Shown here piece after piece: positions 6,863 through 12,713 of a stretch of 13,143 nucleotides of DNA. The position numbers and the translations under genes are program-made. The stretch's first letter is position 1; each line of letters begins with the position of its first letter. The notes below the pieces were generated by a model, which did not search any database, was not told the DNA's origin, and saw only the letters and a list, made by a program, of their open reading frames with translations. This DNA is from Halovenus sp. (GTDB lineage: Archaea > Halobacteriota > Halobacteria > Halobacteriales > Haloarculaceae), in NCBI GenBank assembly GCA_028275145.1, contig JAQCNG010000086.1, positions 1 through 13,143 of the forward strand, given 5' to 3'.

Positions 6863-7111
6863 ATGGGAGAGACACGCGTCATCGAGGCCGGCGAGTGCGA
6901 CCCGGACGAACTGATGACAGCGCTGGAAAGCGGCGACCGACTCGTTGTTCGCACGGAGTTCCTGGGCGCGGAACACGAGGTGACACTCCGTCACGACGGC
7001 GATATCTACTACTGTGACACGCCGACACGGCTACACAAACACGACACCCCCGAGGAGATGCGGACCTGCCTCGAACGCCAGGGGTACGCCAGCGCGGACG
7101 GCGACGGTTGA
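6863..7111 (+). CDS. Small conserved-looking haloarchaeal protein, function unknown
   Basis: I do not recognise this family. The predicted product has 82 residues, is acidic and has no signal peptide or membrane segment. It reads MGETRVIEAGECDPDELMTA, then LVVRTEFLGAEHEVTLRHDG, YYCDTPTRLHKHDTPEEM and a final CLERQGYA. Three cysteines (residue 12, the Cys in YYCDT and the one in RTCLE) and the histidines of RLHKHD could bind a metal, but the spacing matches no finger I know. Alternating charged and hydrophobic residues suggest a small mixed beta-sheet fold. ATG 6863 is preferred over the earlier in-frame starts at 6758 and 6809 because of the AT box at 6832-6838. It lies downstream of the BolA gene on the same strand. 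Confidence 0.72.
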   Translation: MGETRVIEAGECDPDELMTALESGDRLVVRTEFLGAEHEVTLRHDGDIYYCDTPTRLHKHDTPEEMRTCLERQGYASADGDG

Positions 7112-7253
7112 CCGGGTCCGAGGTGGTCGAACTGCCCGACACCCGACAGCGGTGAGCGCCCCCGCCGCCCCGGTTGTGTCCGCACCGCCCAGTCCTGCGC
7201 GTTGCCCGTCTCCCGAAAGACATCGACACGGACCCCCCTCTCACCCGGGACGC

Positions 7254-7676
7254 TCACATCACCCAGCGGTATCCCCACTGCGCGAGGAAGAACGTCCCGA
7301 ACACCGCCCCGGACACGATGCTCAGCGCCTCCCTCGCCGATAGCGTGATGACGTCCTCTGTGAGTCCGAACGTCAGGGTGACGTACGTCGCAAGTATCGC
7401 CATGAGCGACATATACGACGCGCGGTAGTAGATCTGTTTCTTCCGCTCCTCCAGTATCCCCGAACTGTGTCGCAGGTGCGCGCCCCACGCCACACCGATA
7501 AAGAGGAGAACCCCCCCGGCCGCGAGTGCCCAGGTCCGGACCGAGCTGTCCAGCGAGTCGCCAACGGTGGGAACACCGATGACTGCGGCCAAGCCGACCA
7601 CCGCCAAGAGACCAGCGAGGGCGCTCTTTGCTCCTTGTGGTGCGATCCAGTTGACGAGTCTCTCTGTCGCTGACAT
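7254..7676 (-). CDS. Four-helix integral membrane protein, function unknown
   Basis: The predicted product has 140 residues. Four hydrophobic segments are visible, at about residues 17-35, 47-66, 86-104 and 116-134, joined by short loops. A basic stretch (ILEERKKQIYYR) between helices 2 and 3 is probably cytoplasmic. There is no catalytic signature and no cleavable signal. It lies 89 bases downstream of trpB on the same strand but has its own TTACA box at the right spacing, so it can be transcribed alone or with trpB. I cannot assign a function; transport of small molecules would be a guess. Confidence 0.78.
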   Translation of the reverse strand: MSATERLVNWIAPQGAKSALAGLLAVVGLAAVIGVPTVGDSLDSSVRTWALAAGGVLLFIGVAWGAHLRHSSGILEERKKQIYYRASYMSLMAILATYVTLTFGLTEDVITLSAREALSIVSGAVFGTFFLAQWGYRWVM

Positions 7677-7700
7677 TGCACCTGATTGTACTCTCAGGGA

Positions 7701-7707
7701 GTGTAAT
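7701..7707 (-). promoter_or_regulatory. TATA-like box of the membrane-protein gene
   Basis: Read on the minus strand the box is ATTACAC; its TTACA core (7702-7706) is 26-30 bases before the ATG. The same TTACA core at the same spacing precedes the winged-helix regulator gene. Confidence 0.45.
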
Positions 7708-7765
7708 GGTCTTTCCGCGGAGTTTCCGGGCGAGAAACAGACACCTCAGCGCGGCGGTGCAGCGA

Positions 7766-8932
7766 CTACGATGACGGCGTCAGGTCGAACTGCTCGGCGG
7801 CGGTGCGCATATCCTTGTCGCCGCGGCCACAGAGATTGACCAGCAGCGAGTCGTGTTCGCCGGACTCGGCGAGTTCGAGTGCCAGCGCGATGGCGTGGCT
7901 GGGTTCGAACGCCGGGATGATACCCTCGCTCTCGCTGAGTTCGCGAAACGCCGCCATCGCCTCCTCGTCGGTGACAGCGTGGTACTCGGCGCGGCCGGAG
8001 GCCTGCATCGCGGCGTGTTCCGGGCCGACCGAGGGGTAGTCCAGTCCGGCGCTAACCGAGTGGTTCTCGGTGTCCTCGTCGATGACCTTTGTTCGCATCC
8101 CCTGGAAGATCTCGACCTCGTCACTGGCCGACAGCGGGGCTGAGTGTCGACCCGAGTCCACCCCCTTGCCGCCCGGTTCGGCACCGTAGAAGGCGACGTC
8201 GTCGTCCCGGAACGCGGTGAACAGACCGAGCGAGTTCGACCCGCCGCCGACACAGGCAACACACGCCTCGGGGAGGTCACCGTGTAGCTCCTGTATCTGC
8301 TCGCGGGCCTCCCGGCCGATGACAGACTGGAACTCCCGAACCATCCGCGGGAACGGGTCCGGCCCGACGGCGCTTCCGACGAGATAGTGGGTCTGTTCGG
8401 TGTTCGCGACGAGGTCCTCCAGCGCCGCGTCGACGGCCTCTGCGAGTCCCTCGTTGCCGCGGGTCACCGCCTGGACCTCCGCACCGAGCAGGCGCATCCG
8501 GAACACGTTCATCTCCTGGCGCTGGATGTCCTGTCGCCCCATGTAGACGGTCGTATCCAGATCCAGCAACGCACCCACCATCGCGGTGGCGGTGCCGTGC
8601 TGGCCCGCGCCGGTTTCGGCGATGAGCCTGTTTTTGCCCGCCCGCTTCGCCAGCAACCCCTGTCCGAGCGTGTTGTTCAGTTTGTGGGCCCCGCCGTGCA
8701 GCAGGTCCTCGTGTTTGAGGTAGATGTCCGCGTCGTAGCGCTCGCTGAGGGTGTCCGCCCGGAACACCGGTGTCGGGCGGCCGCCGTAGTGTTCCAGCAG
8801 GTGCTCGAACTCCGCCCAGAACTCCTCGGACTCGATTGCCGCCTCGAACCCTGCGGCCAGTTCCTCGAGCGGTTCCTCGAGGGGTTCGGGGACGTGCCGT
8901 CCGCCGAACTCGTCGAAACGTTCTGTAGCCAT
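7766..8932 (-). CDS. trpB: Tryptophan synthase beta chain
   Basis: The predicted product has 388 residues, normal for TrpB1-type chains. It condenses indole (normally channelled from TrpA) with serine to form tryptophan, using PLP. Visible landmarks: FDEFGGRHVPE at the N-terminus, GGRPTPVFRAD, HGGAHKLNN with the PLP lysine at residue 84, AETGAGQHGTA with catalytic Glu106, the phosphate loop CVGGGSNSLG, a GRHSAPLSA segment and the terminal CGRGDKDM. The PLP loop has HGGAHK where bacterial enzymes have HTGAHK. I recall the HGG form as usual in haloarchaeal TrpB. No trpA, trpC or other trp gene is next to it: the following leftward gene is a membrane protein, and upstream is the tandem-repeat region. 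It may pair with a distant TrpA or use free indole. Three 31-base repeats begin 40 bases upstream of the start and are the obvious candidate control region. Confidence 0.95.
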   Translation of the reverse strand: MATERFDEFGGRHVPEPLEEPLEELAAGFEAAIESEEFWAEFEHLLEHYGGRPTPVFRADTLSERYDADIYLKHEDLLHGGAHKLNNTLGQGLLAKRAGKNRLIAETGAGQHGTATAMVGALLDLDTTVYMGRQDIQRQEMNVFRMRLLGAEVQAVTRGNEGLAEAVDAALEDLVANTEQTHYLVGSAVGPDPFPRMVREFQSVIGREAREQIQELHGDLPEACVACVGGGSNSLGLFTAFRDDDVAFYGAEPGGKGVDSGRHSAPLSASDEVEIFQGMRTKVIDEDTENHSVSAGLDYPSVGPEHAAMQASGRAEYHAVTDEEAMAAFRELSESEGIIPAFEPSHAIALALELAESGEHDSLLVNLCGRGDKDMRTAAEQFDLTPSS

Positions 8933-8971
8933 ACGACTTATTTACCGCGCACACAGATGAAACTTTCTGCC

Positions 8972-9064
8972 CATCAGTGTGTATATCTGTCCCACGAGCG
9001 GGCACCAGTGTGTATATCTGTCCCACGAGCGGGCACCAGTGTGTATATCTGTCCCACGGGCGGG
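8972..9064. repeat. Three tandem 31-base repeats upstream of trpB
   Basis: Copies lie at 8972-9002, 9003-9033 and 9034-9064, head to tail with no gap. The unit starts CACCAGTGTGTATATCTG and ends TCCCACGAGCGGG. Copy 1 differs from copy 2 by one base (position 3) and copy 3 by one base (position 26). Each copy contains a TATA-like GTGTATATC core. A period of 31 bases is close to three helical turns, so a protein bound to each copy would sit on one face of the DNA. The array lies 40 bases upstream of the trpB start and 59 bases from the end of the hydrolase gene on the other side. 31 is not a multiple of three and no gene covers it, so it is not coding. Confidence 0.95.
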
Positions 9065-9122
9065 CTGTCGTTCTGTGCTGGCCGTCCACCGCGACACAGG
9101 AGTGTGCTGACTGGGTCCGGGT

Positions 9123-9911
9123 CTACCCCCGGGGTCGGGCCTGCTGGCCGTCCCAGGCTATCTGTTGTTCGTGAGCGAGTTTCACCAGATGTGCGACCAC
9201 AGTCGCCTCGGCGAGTGCGAACACGTCCGAGACATCCTTCTCGTAGGCGGCATCGACGATGGCGGCGGGCCGTCTGTTGCCGGCTCTGACCGCCTCGAGG
9301 ACCCGCGTCTCCCGGTCGAGTCGGTGTTCGAGCAGTCGCTCGCAGGTGGCCCGCGGGTCCTCGATGACGGGGCCGTGTGCCGGGAGCAGGCGGTCGGGAT
9401 TGCGGGCGTGGACCCGGCGGAGTGAACTCAGATACGCGCGCACATCCCCCTCCGGCGCACCGACCACCACACTCCCCGCCGCGACGGCGAGGTCACCGGT
9501 GAGCCACGTGTCGCCGGCGACAAAGGCCACGTGCTCGGGTGCGTGGCCGGGCGTGTCCACCACCTCGATACCCCCGGGGAACCGGTCACCGGGGCGAAAA
9601 CAGCGGTCCGGAGTGACACCGGTCGCCGCCTCGAACGCCGTCACGCGGCCGTCGCGTGCCCACACGGTCAGGTCTGCCTGCGCGGCGTAGTCGGCGACGG
9701 CACCGACGTGGTCGGGGTGGTGGTGCGTGACGGCGACGTGTCCGGGGTCGTGCTCCGCAAGCGCAGAGTCGAGCGCGTCGGTCCGGGCGGCCGGGTCGAC
9801 CAGCAGCGACACACCACCGGAGTCGACGATGTGTGCGGTGGTTCGCCCGGAGGGGGCACGCGTCGGAGCCTCGACCGGAACCCGTTGTACCCGCGTCCGG
9901 TCGTCTGTCAC
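9123..9911 (-). CDS. Metallo-beta-lactamase-fold hydrolase, LACTB2-like
   Basis: The predicted product has 262 residues. Start GTG 9911 is chosen because it overlaps the regulator's TGA by four bases (GTGA); longer in-frame readings only retrace the regulator gene. Metal ligands of the fold are visible: THHHPDH (residues 62-68), TPGHAPEH with His123, TGD with Asp140 and LPAHG with His179. This is a complete two-metal site. The C-terminal part from about residue 199 (RETRVLEAV, IVDAAYEK, AEATVVAHLVKL) resembles the winged-helix-like tail of LACTB2-type proteins. Known relatives include endoribonucleases and thioester or lactone hydrolases, so the substrate is open. It is cytoplasmic, with no signal peptide. 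It is the second gene of an operon behind a winged-helix regulator and is probably controlled by it. Confidence 0.87.
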   Translation of the reverse strand: MTDDRTRVQRVPVEAPTRAPSGRTTAHIVDSGGVSLLVDPAARTDALDSALAEHDPGHVAVTHHHPDHVGAVADYAAQADLTVWARDGRVTAFEAATGVTPDRCFRPGDRFPGGIEVVDTPGHAPEHVAFVAGDTWLTGDLAVAAGSVVVGAPEGDVRAYLSSLRRVHARNPDRLLPAHGPVIEDPRATCERLLEHRLDRETRVLEAVRAGNRRPAAIVDAAYEKDVSDVFALAEATVVAHLVKLAHEQQIAWDGQQARPRG

Positions 9912-10183
9912 CGTGCGAGTGTGTACACCTGTTTCCGTGCGTCCTGCAGACTGTACTGCGAGTGGACGATTCCCCGCTCCTCCAGGCGGGTCAGTGCGTA
10001 CCTGACGGTTCTGTCGGGTAACAGCGACTCCTCTGCCACCTCCGCCTGTGACAGCGGCGCGTCCATCTCCAGCACCTTGGCGACCAACTTCGCACTCGGT
10101 GGTAACTCCCGCAGGCGCTCGCGGTACTCGTTTTCCGACAGTTTCGTGTCGACCTTCCCCGGCTCCTCGACGGTGGTAGTCAT
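9908..10183 (-). CDS. Winged-helix (MarR-like) transcriptional regulator
   Basis: The predicted product has 91 residues starting at ATG 10183; an in-frame ATG at 10204 would add seven residues. ATG 10183 is preferred because a TTACA box lies 25-29 bases upstream. The core (YRERLRELPPSAKLVAKVLE, then LSQAEVAEESLLPDRTVRYA, LTRLEERGIV) is a compact helix-turn-helix with the recognition helix at about residues 55-68, and the wing ends DARKQVYTLAR. This RELPPSAKLVAKVLE type is, from memory, widespread in haloarchaea and usually annotated as MarR or winged-helix. It overlaps the hydrolase start by four bases, so both proteins come from one message. The AT-rich upstream region with palindromes suggests that it controls its own operon and perhaps the divergent methyltransferase. 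Confidence 0.88.
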   Translation of the reverse strand: MTTTVEEPGKVDTKLSENEYRERLRELPPSAKLVAKVLEMDAPLSQAEVAEESLLPDRTVRYALTRLEERGIVHSQYSLQDARKQVYTLAR

Positions 10184-10207
10184 ACACTCATGTCCGGCAA
10201 TCATGCT

Positions 10208-10226
10208 TGTAAACGTTGGCTATATG
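10208..10226 (-). promoter_or_regulatory. Promoter region of the regulator-hydrolase operon
   Basis: Two candidate boxes are readable on the minus strand: GTTTACA (10208-10214), with its TTACA core 25-29 bases before ATG 10183, and CATATA (10221-10226), 38-43 bases before it. The first would give a leaderless message; the second would give a leader of roughly a dozen bases. Confidence 0.5.
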
Positions 10227-10240
10227 CACATCAGAACACT

Positions 10241-10275
10241 GTATAATGTTAATTGACAAACCAACATCCTTATAC
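10241..10275. promoter_or_regulatory. Candidate operator: nested inverted repeats in the divergent region
   Basis: TGTTAATTGACA (10247-10258) is a 12-base palindrome with a single mismatched pair. It is contained in a wider inverted repeat, GTATAA (10241-10246) with TTATAC (10270-10275). This is the most AT-rich spot in the window and lies just beyond the regulator's promoter boxes, as expected for the binding site of a dimeric winged-helix regulator. TTATAC could also be a TATA box for rightward transcription. Binding is inferred, not shown. Confidence 0.45.
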
Positions 10276-10366
10276 TCTACTCAGGTATGGGTTCTCAGTT
10301 ACGTGTATCCCAGGGGAGCGGCGAGTCCGGCGTGTATCGTGGGTCGGGTCGCACCGGTTCCAGTAG

Positions 10367-10373
10367 CATTTTA
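10367..10373 (+). promoter_or_regulatory. TATA-like box of the methyltransferase gene
   Basis: CATTTTA has its TTTTA core (10369-10373) 25-29 bases before GTG 10398, which is why that GTG is preferred to the in-frame GTG 10389. Confidence 0.6.
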
Positions 10374-10397
10374 GTGTCTGGCCTGTGAGTGAGAGAT

Positions 10398-11108
10398 GTG
10401 AAAGGTGAGGAGTGGTATCAGGCCGACGATGTCGCGGAGTCGTACGACGAGAAGCGGTTCTCGCAGGGCGGGCAACTCATCGACCGGCGGGAGAAACAGG
10501 CGGTGCTCGACGCGCTGGGTCCCGTCGACGAAAAGGAGGTACTCGAGATCGCCTGCGGGACGGGCCGATTCACGACGATGCTCGCGGAGCGCGGGGCCGA
10601 CATCGTGGGGCTCGACATCTCGGAGCCGATGCTCCAGCAGGGCCGAGAGCGTGCCCGCTCGGCCGGCGTGGCCGACGGGTTGGAGTTCCTGCGTGGCGAC
10701 GCCGAGCGGTTGCCGTTTCCCGACAACCGGTTCGACGCTGTGCTCGCGATGCGGTTTTTCCACATCGCGGACACCCCCGAGACGTTTCTGACGGAGATGC
10801 GGCGTGTCTCCCGTGAGCAGGTCTTTTTCGACACGTTCAACGACTACTCGACGCGGATGCTGTACACCTGGGCGCTCCCGATGGGGTCGAGTCTGTACAC
10901 CGAGGACGATGTCAGGTGGTGGCTCCACGAGGCCGGACTCGAACTCGCGTCCGCGGAGCACGACTGGGTCATCCCGTACGGCTTCTTCCGGGAGGCGCCA
11001 AACCCCGTCGCGGCCGGGTTCCGGAGACTCGACCGCGCGGTGGTCGACACCGCACTCGGTGAGCGACTCGCCTCCGTCTCCTACTGGAACGCCAGACTGC
11101 CAGAGTAG
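10398..11108 (+). CDS. Class I SAM-dependent methyltransferase
   Basis: The predicted product has 236 residues. SAM-binding motif I is VLEIACGTGRFT (residues 48-59), followed by IVGLDISEPML with the acidic residue that binds the SAM ribose, then the FLRGDAERLPFPDNRFDAVL block typical of the Methyltransf_11/UbiE-like group, and FFHIADTPETFLTEMRRVS. The N-terminal WYQADDVAESYDEKRF resembles the lid helix of small-molecule methyltransferases. The acceptor cannot be read from the sequence; quinone, lipid and other small molecules are all possible. GTG 10398 is chosen because of the upstream box; GTG 10389 would add three residues. It diverges from the regulator operon across an AT-rich region of about 210 bases and converges on the SDR gene, with 37 bases between the two stops. 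Confidence 0.87.
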   Translation: MKGEEWYQADDVAESYDEKRFSQGGQLIDRREKQAVLDALGPVDEKEVLEIACGTGRFTTMLAERGADIVGLDISEPMLQQGRERARSAGVADGLEFLRGDAERLPFPDNRFDAVLAMRFFHIADTPETFLTEMRRVSREQVFFDTFNDYSTRMLYTWALPMGSSLYTEDDVRWWLHEAGLELASAEHDWVIPYGFFREAPNPVAAGFRRLDRAVVDTALGERLASVSYWNARLPE

Positions 11109-11145
11109 CGCCGGCTCCCGGCCGGGAGCGGGGTCCACGGGGGAA

Positions 11146-11928
11146 CTACCGACGGGTCGACCCGCCGTCGACGGGGACCGCCGCGCCGTTGACGTTGCTC
11201 GCTCGCTCGCTCGCCAGGAACGCGACCACATCGCCGAGTTCCCGTGGCTCCCCGATGCGCTCCAGTGGGTTGTCCGCGGCCCACTCCTCGTAGCCAGTCT
11301 CGTAATCCGGCACGTCACCCCGCTCGACGGCCGCCTCGATGAGATTCTCGATACGGGCAGTCTCGTGTGGCCCGGGCACAACCGAGTTGACCCGCACCGC
11401 CGGTGCGAACTCTCGTGAGAGTGTCTGTACCAGGCCCTCGACGGCCCGCCGCACGGCATTTGACAGCACGAGGTTGTCCGCGGCCGACCTGACCGTCCGG
11501 GAGGTGATTGCGACCGCACTGCCTCTGGACGCGCGGAGATGCGGATGTGCCTCCCGGAGCGTCCAGACGACGCTCATCACCAGCAGGTCGTAGGCGCTGT
11601 ACCAGTCCTGGTCGTCGGTCCCGAGAAAGGGACCGCTCGGTGGTCCACCCGCGCTCGTGACGACGTGGTCGAGCCCACCGAACTCGTCGACAGTCTCTGA
11701 GACAAACCCGGAGATGTGTGCCGGGTCGGTGATGTCCGCCTCCACCGTGAGCACACCGCCGTCACCGGCCTCGCGCAGACGCTCGCCCGCGGCCTCGAGA
11801 CGGGCCCCGGTCCGCCCGCAGACCGCGACGTGTGCCCCCTCCTCGGCCAGCGCCTCGGCACTCGCCAGTCCGAGTCCGCTGCTCGCGGCCGTACACAGTG
11901 CCACGTTACCCTCGATTCCAAGGTCCAT
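11146..11928 (-). CDS. SDR-family oxidoreductase-like protein with altered catalytic pair
   Basis: The predicted product has 260 residues, the classical SDR length. The dinucleotide loop is TAASSGLG (residues 13-20), where the usual second-position Gly is Ala. ADITD (residues 64-68) is the adenine-contact strand, TSAGG (91-95) replaces NNAG, and ITSRT holds Ser143. The C-terminus has VNSVVPGPHET and the FLASERASNVNGAAVPVDGG segment normal for the family. The YxxxK pair is absent: in DNLVLSNAVRRAVEGL the aligned positions are Ser156 and Arg160 (S-N-A-V-R). I recall SDR subgroups with the LVLSN-x-x-R pattern, so this is probably a subfamily trait rather than decay. The reaction is unknown and activity uncertain. 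It has its own TTATAA box 25-30 bases before ATG 11928, immediately behind the DUF393 stop. Confidence 0.88.
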   Translation of the reverse strand: MDLGIEGNVALCTAASSGLGLASAEALAEEGAHVAVCGRTGARLEAAGERLREAGDGGVLTVEADITDPAHISGFVSETVDEFGGLDHVVTSAGGPPSGPFLGTDDQDWYSAYDLLVMSVVWTLREAHPHLRASRGSAVAITSRTVRSAADNLVLSNAVRRAVEGLVQTLSREFAPAVRVNSVVPGPHETARIENLIEAAVERGDVPDYETGYEEWAADNPLERIGEPRELGDVVAFLASERASNVNGAAVPVDGGSTRR

Positions 11929-11952
11929 ACACCCGGTTGGTGGCGCGGAGGC

Positions 11953-11958
11953 TTATAA
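11953..11958 (-). promoter_or_regulatory. TATA box of the SDR-like gene
   Basis: TTATAA, 25-30 bases before ATG 11928, is the best TATA match in the window. It lies one base beyond the DUF393 stop codon, so the SDR gene can be transcribed separately from the upstream gene. Confidence 0.7.
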
Positions 11959-11959
11959 C

Positions 11960-12481
11960 TCAGCCGTCTGGGCCGGGACCGCCTGCCAGAAAGCGCTCCT
12001 CGATATCCGGTGTGGGCATCATACACTGCTCGCGCTTGCCGAACCAACTGTACCGGTGCTCGGCGACGAACTCGTAGAACACGTCTCGCAGGCGCGCGGG
12101 CACCAGTCCGAACGGGCGGGCGAGACTGTAGGGCAGCCCCAGGTGTCGCGCAGTTCGGAGTGCGGCGTCGGATCTGGCGTAGAACTCGCCGTCCTCGACG
12201 AGTACGACCGAATCGAGTGTCGCGTCCTCGTAGCCAACCGCCGCGAGCAGTTCCTGTGCAGCGTCCGACTGGAGCGGCGCGAACCGGAACTGGGCCTCCG
12301 GGTCACGCTCGATGACGAACTGTATCGACGCGTTACAGAGGTTACAGACCCCGTCGAACAGCAACACGGGGTGGTCCTCGGCGACTGCGACCGGGTCCAC
12401 CTCGCCGCTGGACCCGTTGCTCACGCCTGCACCTGCCGCGTCGGGGCCTGCGTCCGCGCGTCTGCCCGTCGACTCCTCCAT
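11960..12481 (-). CDS. DUF393 / DCC-family thiol-disulfide oxidoreductase-like protein
   Basis: The predicted product has 173 residues. The family signature is clear: LLFDGVCNLCNASIQFV has Asp43 and the CxxC pair Cys46/Cys49 (the DxxCxxC of DCC proteins). Further blocks include FRFAPLQSDAAQELL, DSVVLVEDGEFYARSDAALR and VPARLRDVFYEFVAEHRY. The family is proposed to be thioredoxin-like, but its partners are mostly unknown. The first 35 residues are a low-complexity acidic Gly/Ala/Ser stretch ahead of the domain. ATG 12481 starts the longest ATG reading; in-frame GTG codons at residues 20 and 28 could give shorter forms, and no AT box stands at the usual spacing from any of them. A TATCATAG-like stretch about 55-65 bases upstream could be the promoter with a short leader. 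Confidence 0.87.
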   Translation of the reverse strand: MEESTGRRADAGPDAAGAGVSNGSSGEVDPVAVAEDHPVLLFDGVCNLCNASIQFVIERDPEAQFRFAPLQSDAAQELLAAVGYEDATLDSVVLVEDGEFYARSDAALRTARHLGLPYSLARPFGLVPARLRDVFYEFVAEHRYSWFGKREQCMMPTPDIEERFLAGGPGPDG

Positions 12482-12641
12482 CAACCTGACGTACGTGTTC
12501 GGGGCAGTTCAGCGTTTGGTCTGCACCGAGTCTACGTTTCTATGATAGGTTGTGGGGTAATCTCACCGTTGTAGGTTCGTAACAGACAGCGTTCGTTACC
12601 GGAGGAACCCCGGAGACTGCCCGAGAACGGCTACGTCAGGG

Positions 12642-12713
12642 ATGTCTGCCTCGGAGAGTGAGCAAGGCGAGTCCACGCAGTGTAACAGTAGCGCGCCCGT
12701 AGACGAGTCGTGA
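12642..12713 (+). CDS. Possible 23-codon small ORF overlapping the terminal lipoprotein start
   Basis: ATG 12642 opens a Ser/Glu-rich 23-residue frame (MSASESEQGESTQCNSS, then APVDES) that stops at TGA 12711-12713, overlapping the lipoprotein GTG as GTGA. The four-base overlap resembles translational coupling. No TATA box stands at the usual distance and the composition is low-complexity, so chance is at least as likely. Confidence 0.2.
   Translation: MSASESEQGESTQCNSSAPVDES

Noticed and set aside
8972..9064. CRISPR array
   Set aside because: The 31-base copies abut with no spacers between them, and no cas gene is in the window.
9065..9122. Additional gene or RNA in the gap between the repeat array and the hydrolase stop
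   Set aside because: Only 58 bases, with no ORF, hairpin or promoter that stands out.
8387..9289. Rightward open frame of 300 codons through trpB and the tandem repeats
   Set aside because: It is antisense to trpB. The repeat part reads differently in each copy because 31 is not a multiple of three, so there is no repeated peptide under selection.
9912..10187. N-terminal extension of the hydrolase to 10187
   Set aside because: The extra residues are a frame-shifted reading of the winged-helix regulator, with no hydrolase similarity.
10287..10388. 33-codon ORF between the divergent promoters (MGSQLRVSQG...)
   Set aside because: The nearest AT box (10270-10275) is only 12-17 bases upstream, too close for a leaderless start. 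The methyltransferase promoter box lies inside the frame, and the peptide is Gly/Ser-rich without features.
10371..11519. Long leftward open frame of 382 codons opposite the methyltransferase and SDR genes
   Set aside because: It runs antisense to a clear methyltransferase and overlaps the SDR gene in another frame. Its translation is Arg/Pro-rich with no family motif, typical of a mirror frame in GC-rich DNA.
11657..12574. Rightward open frame of 305 codons across the SDR and DUF393 genes
   Set aside because: It is antisense to two genes with clear family motifs, and its own translation shows no domain.
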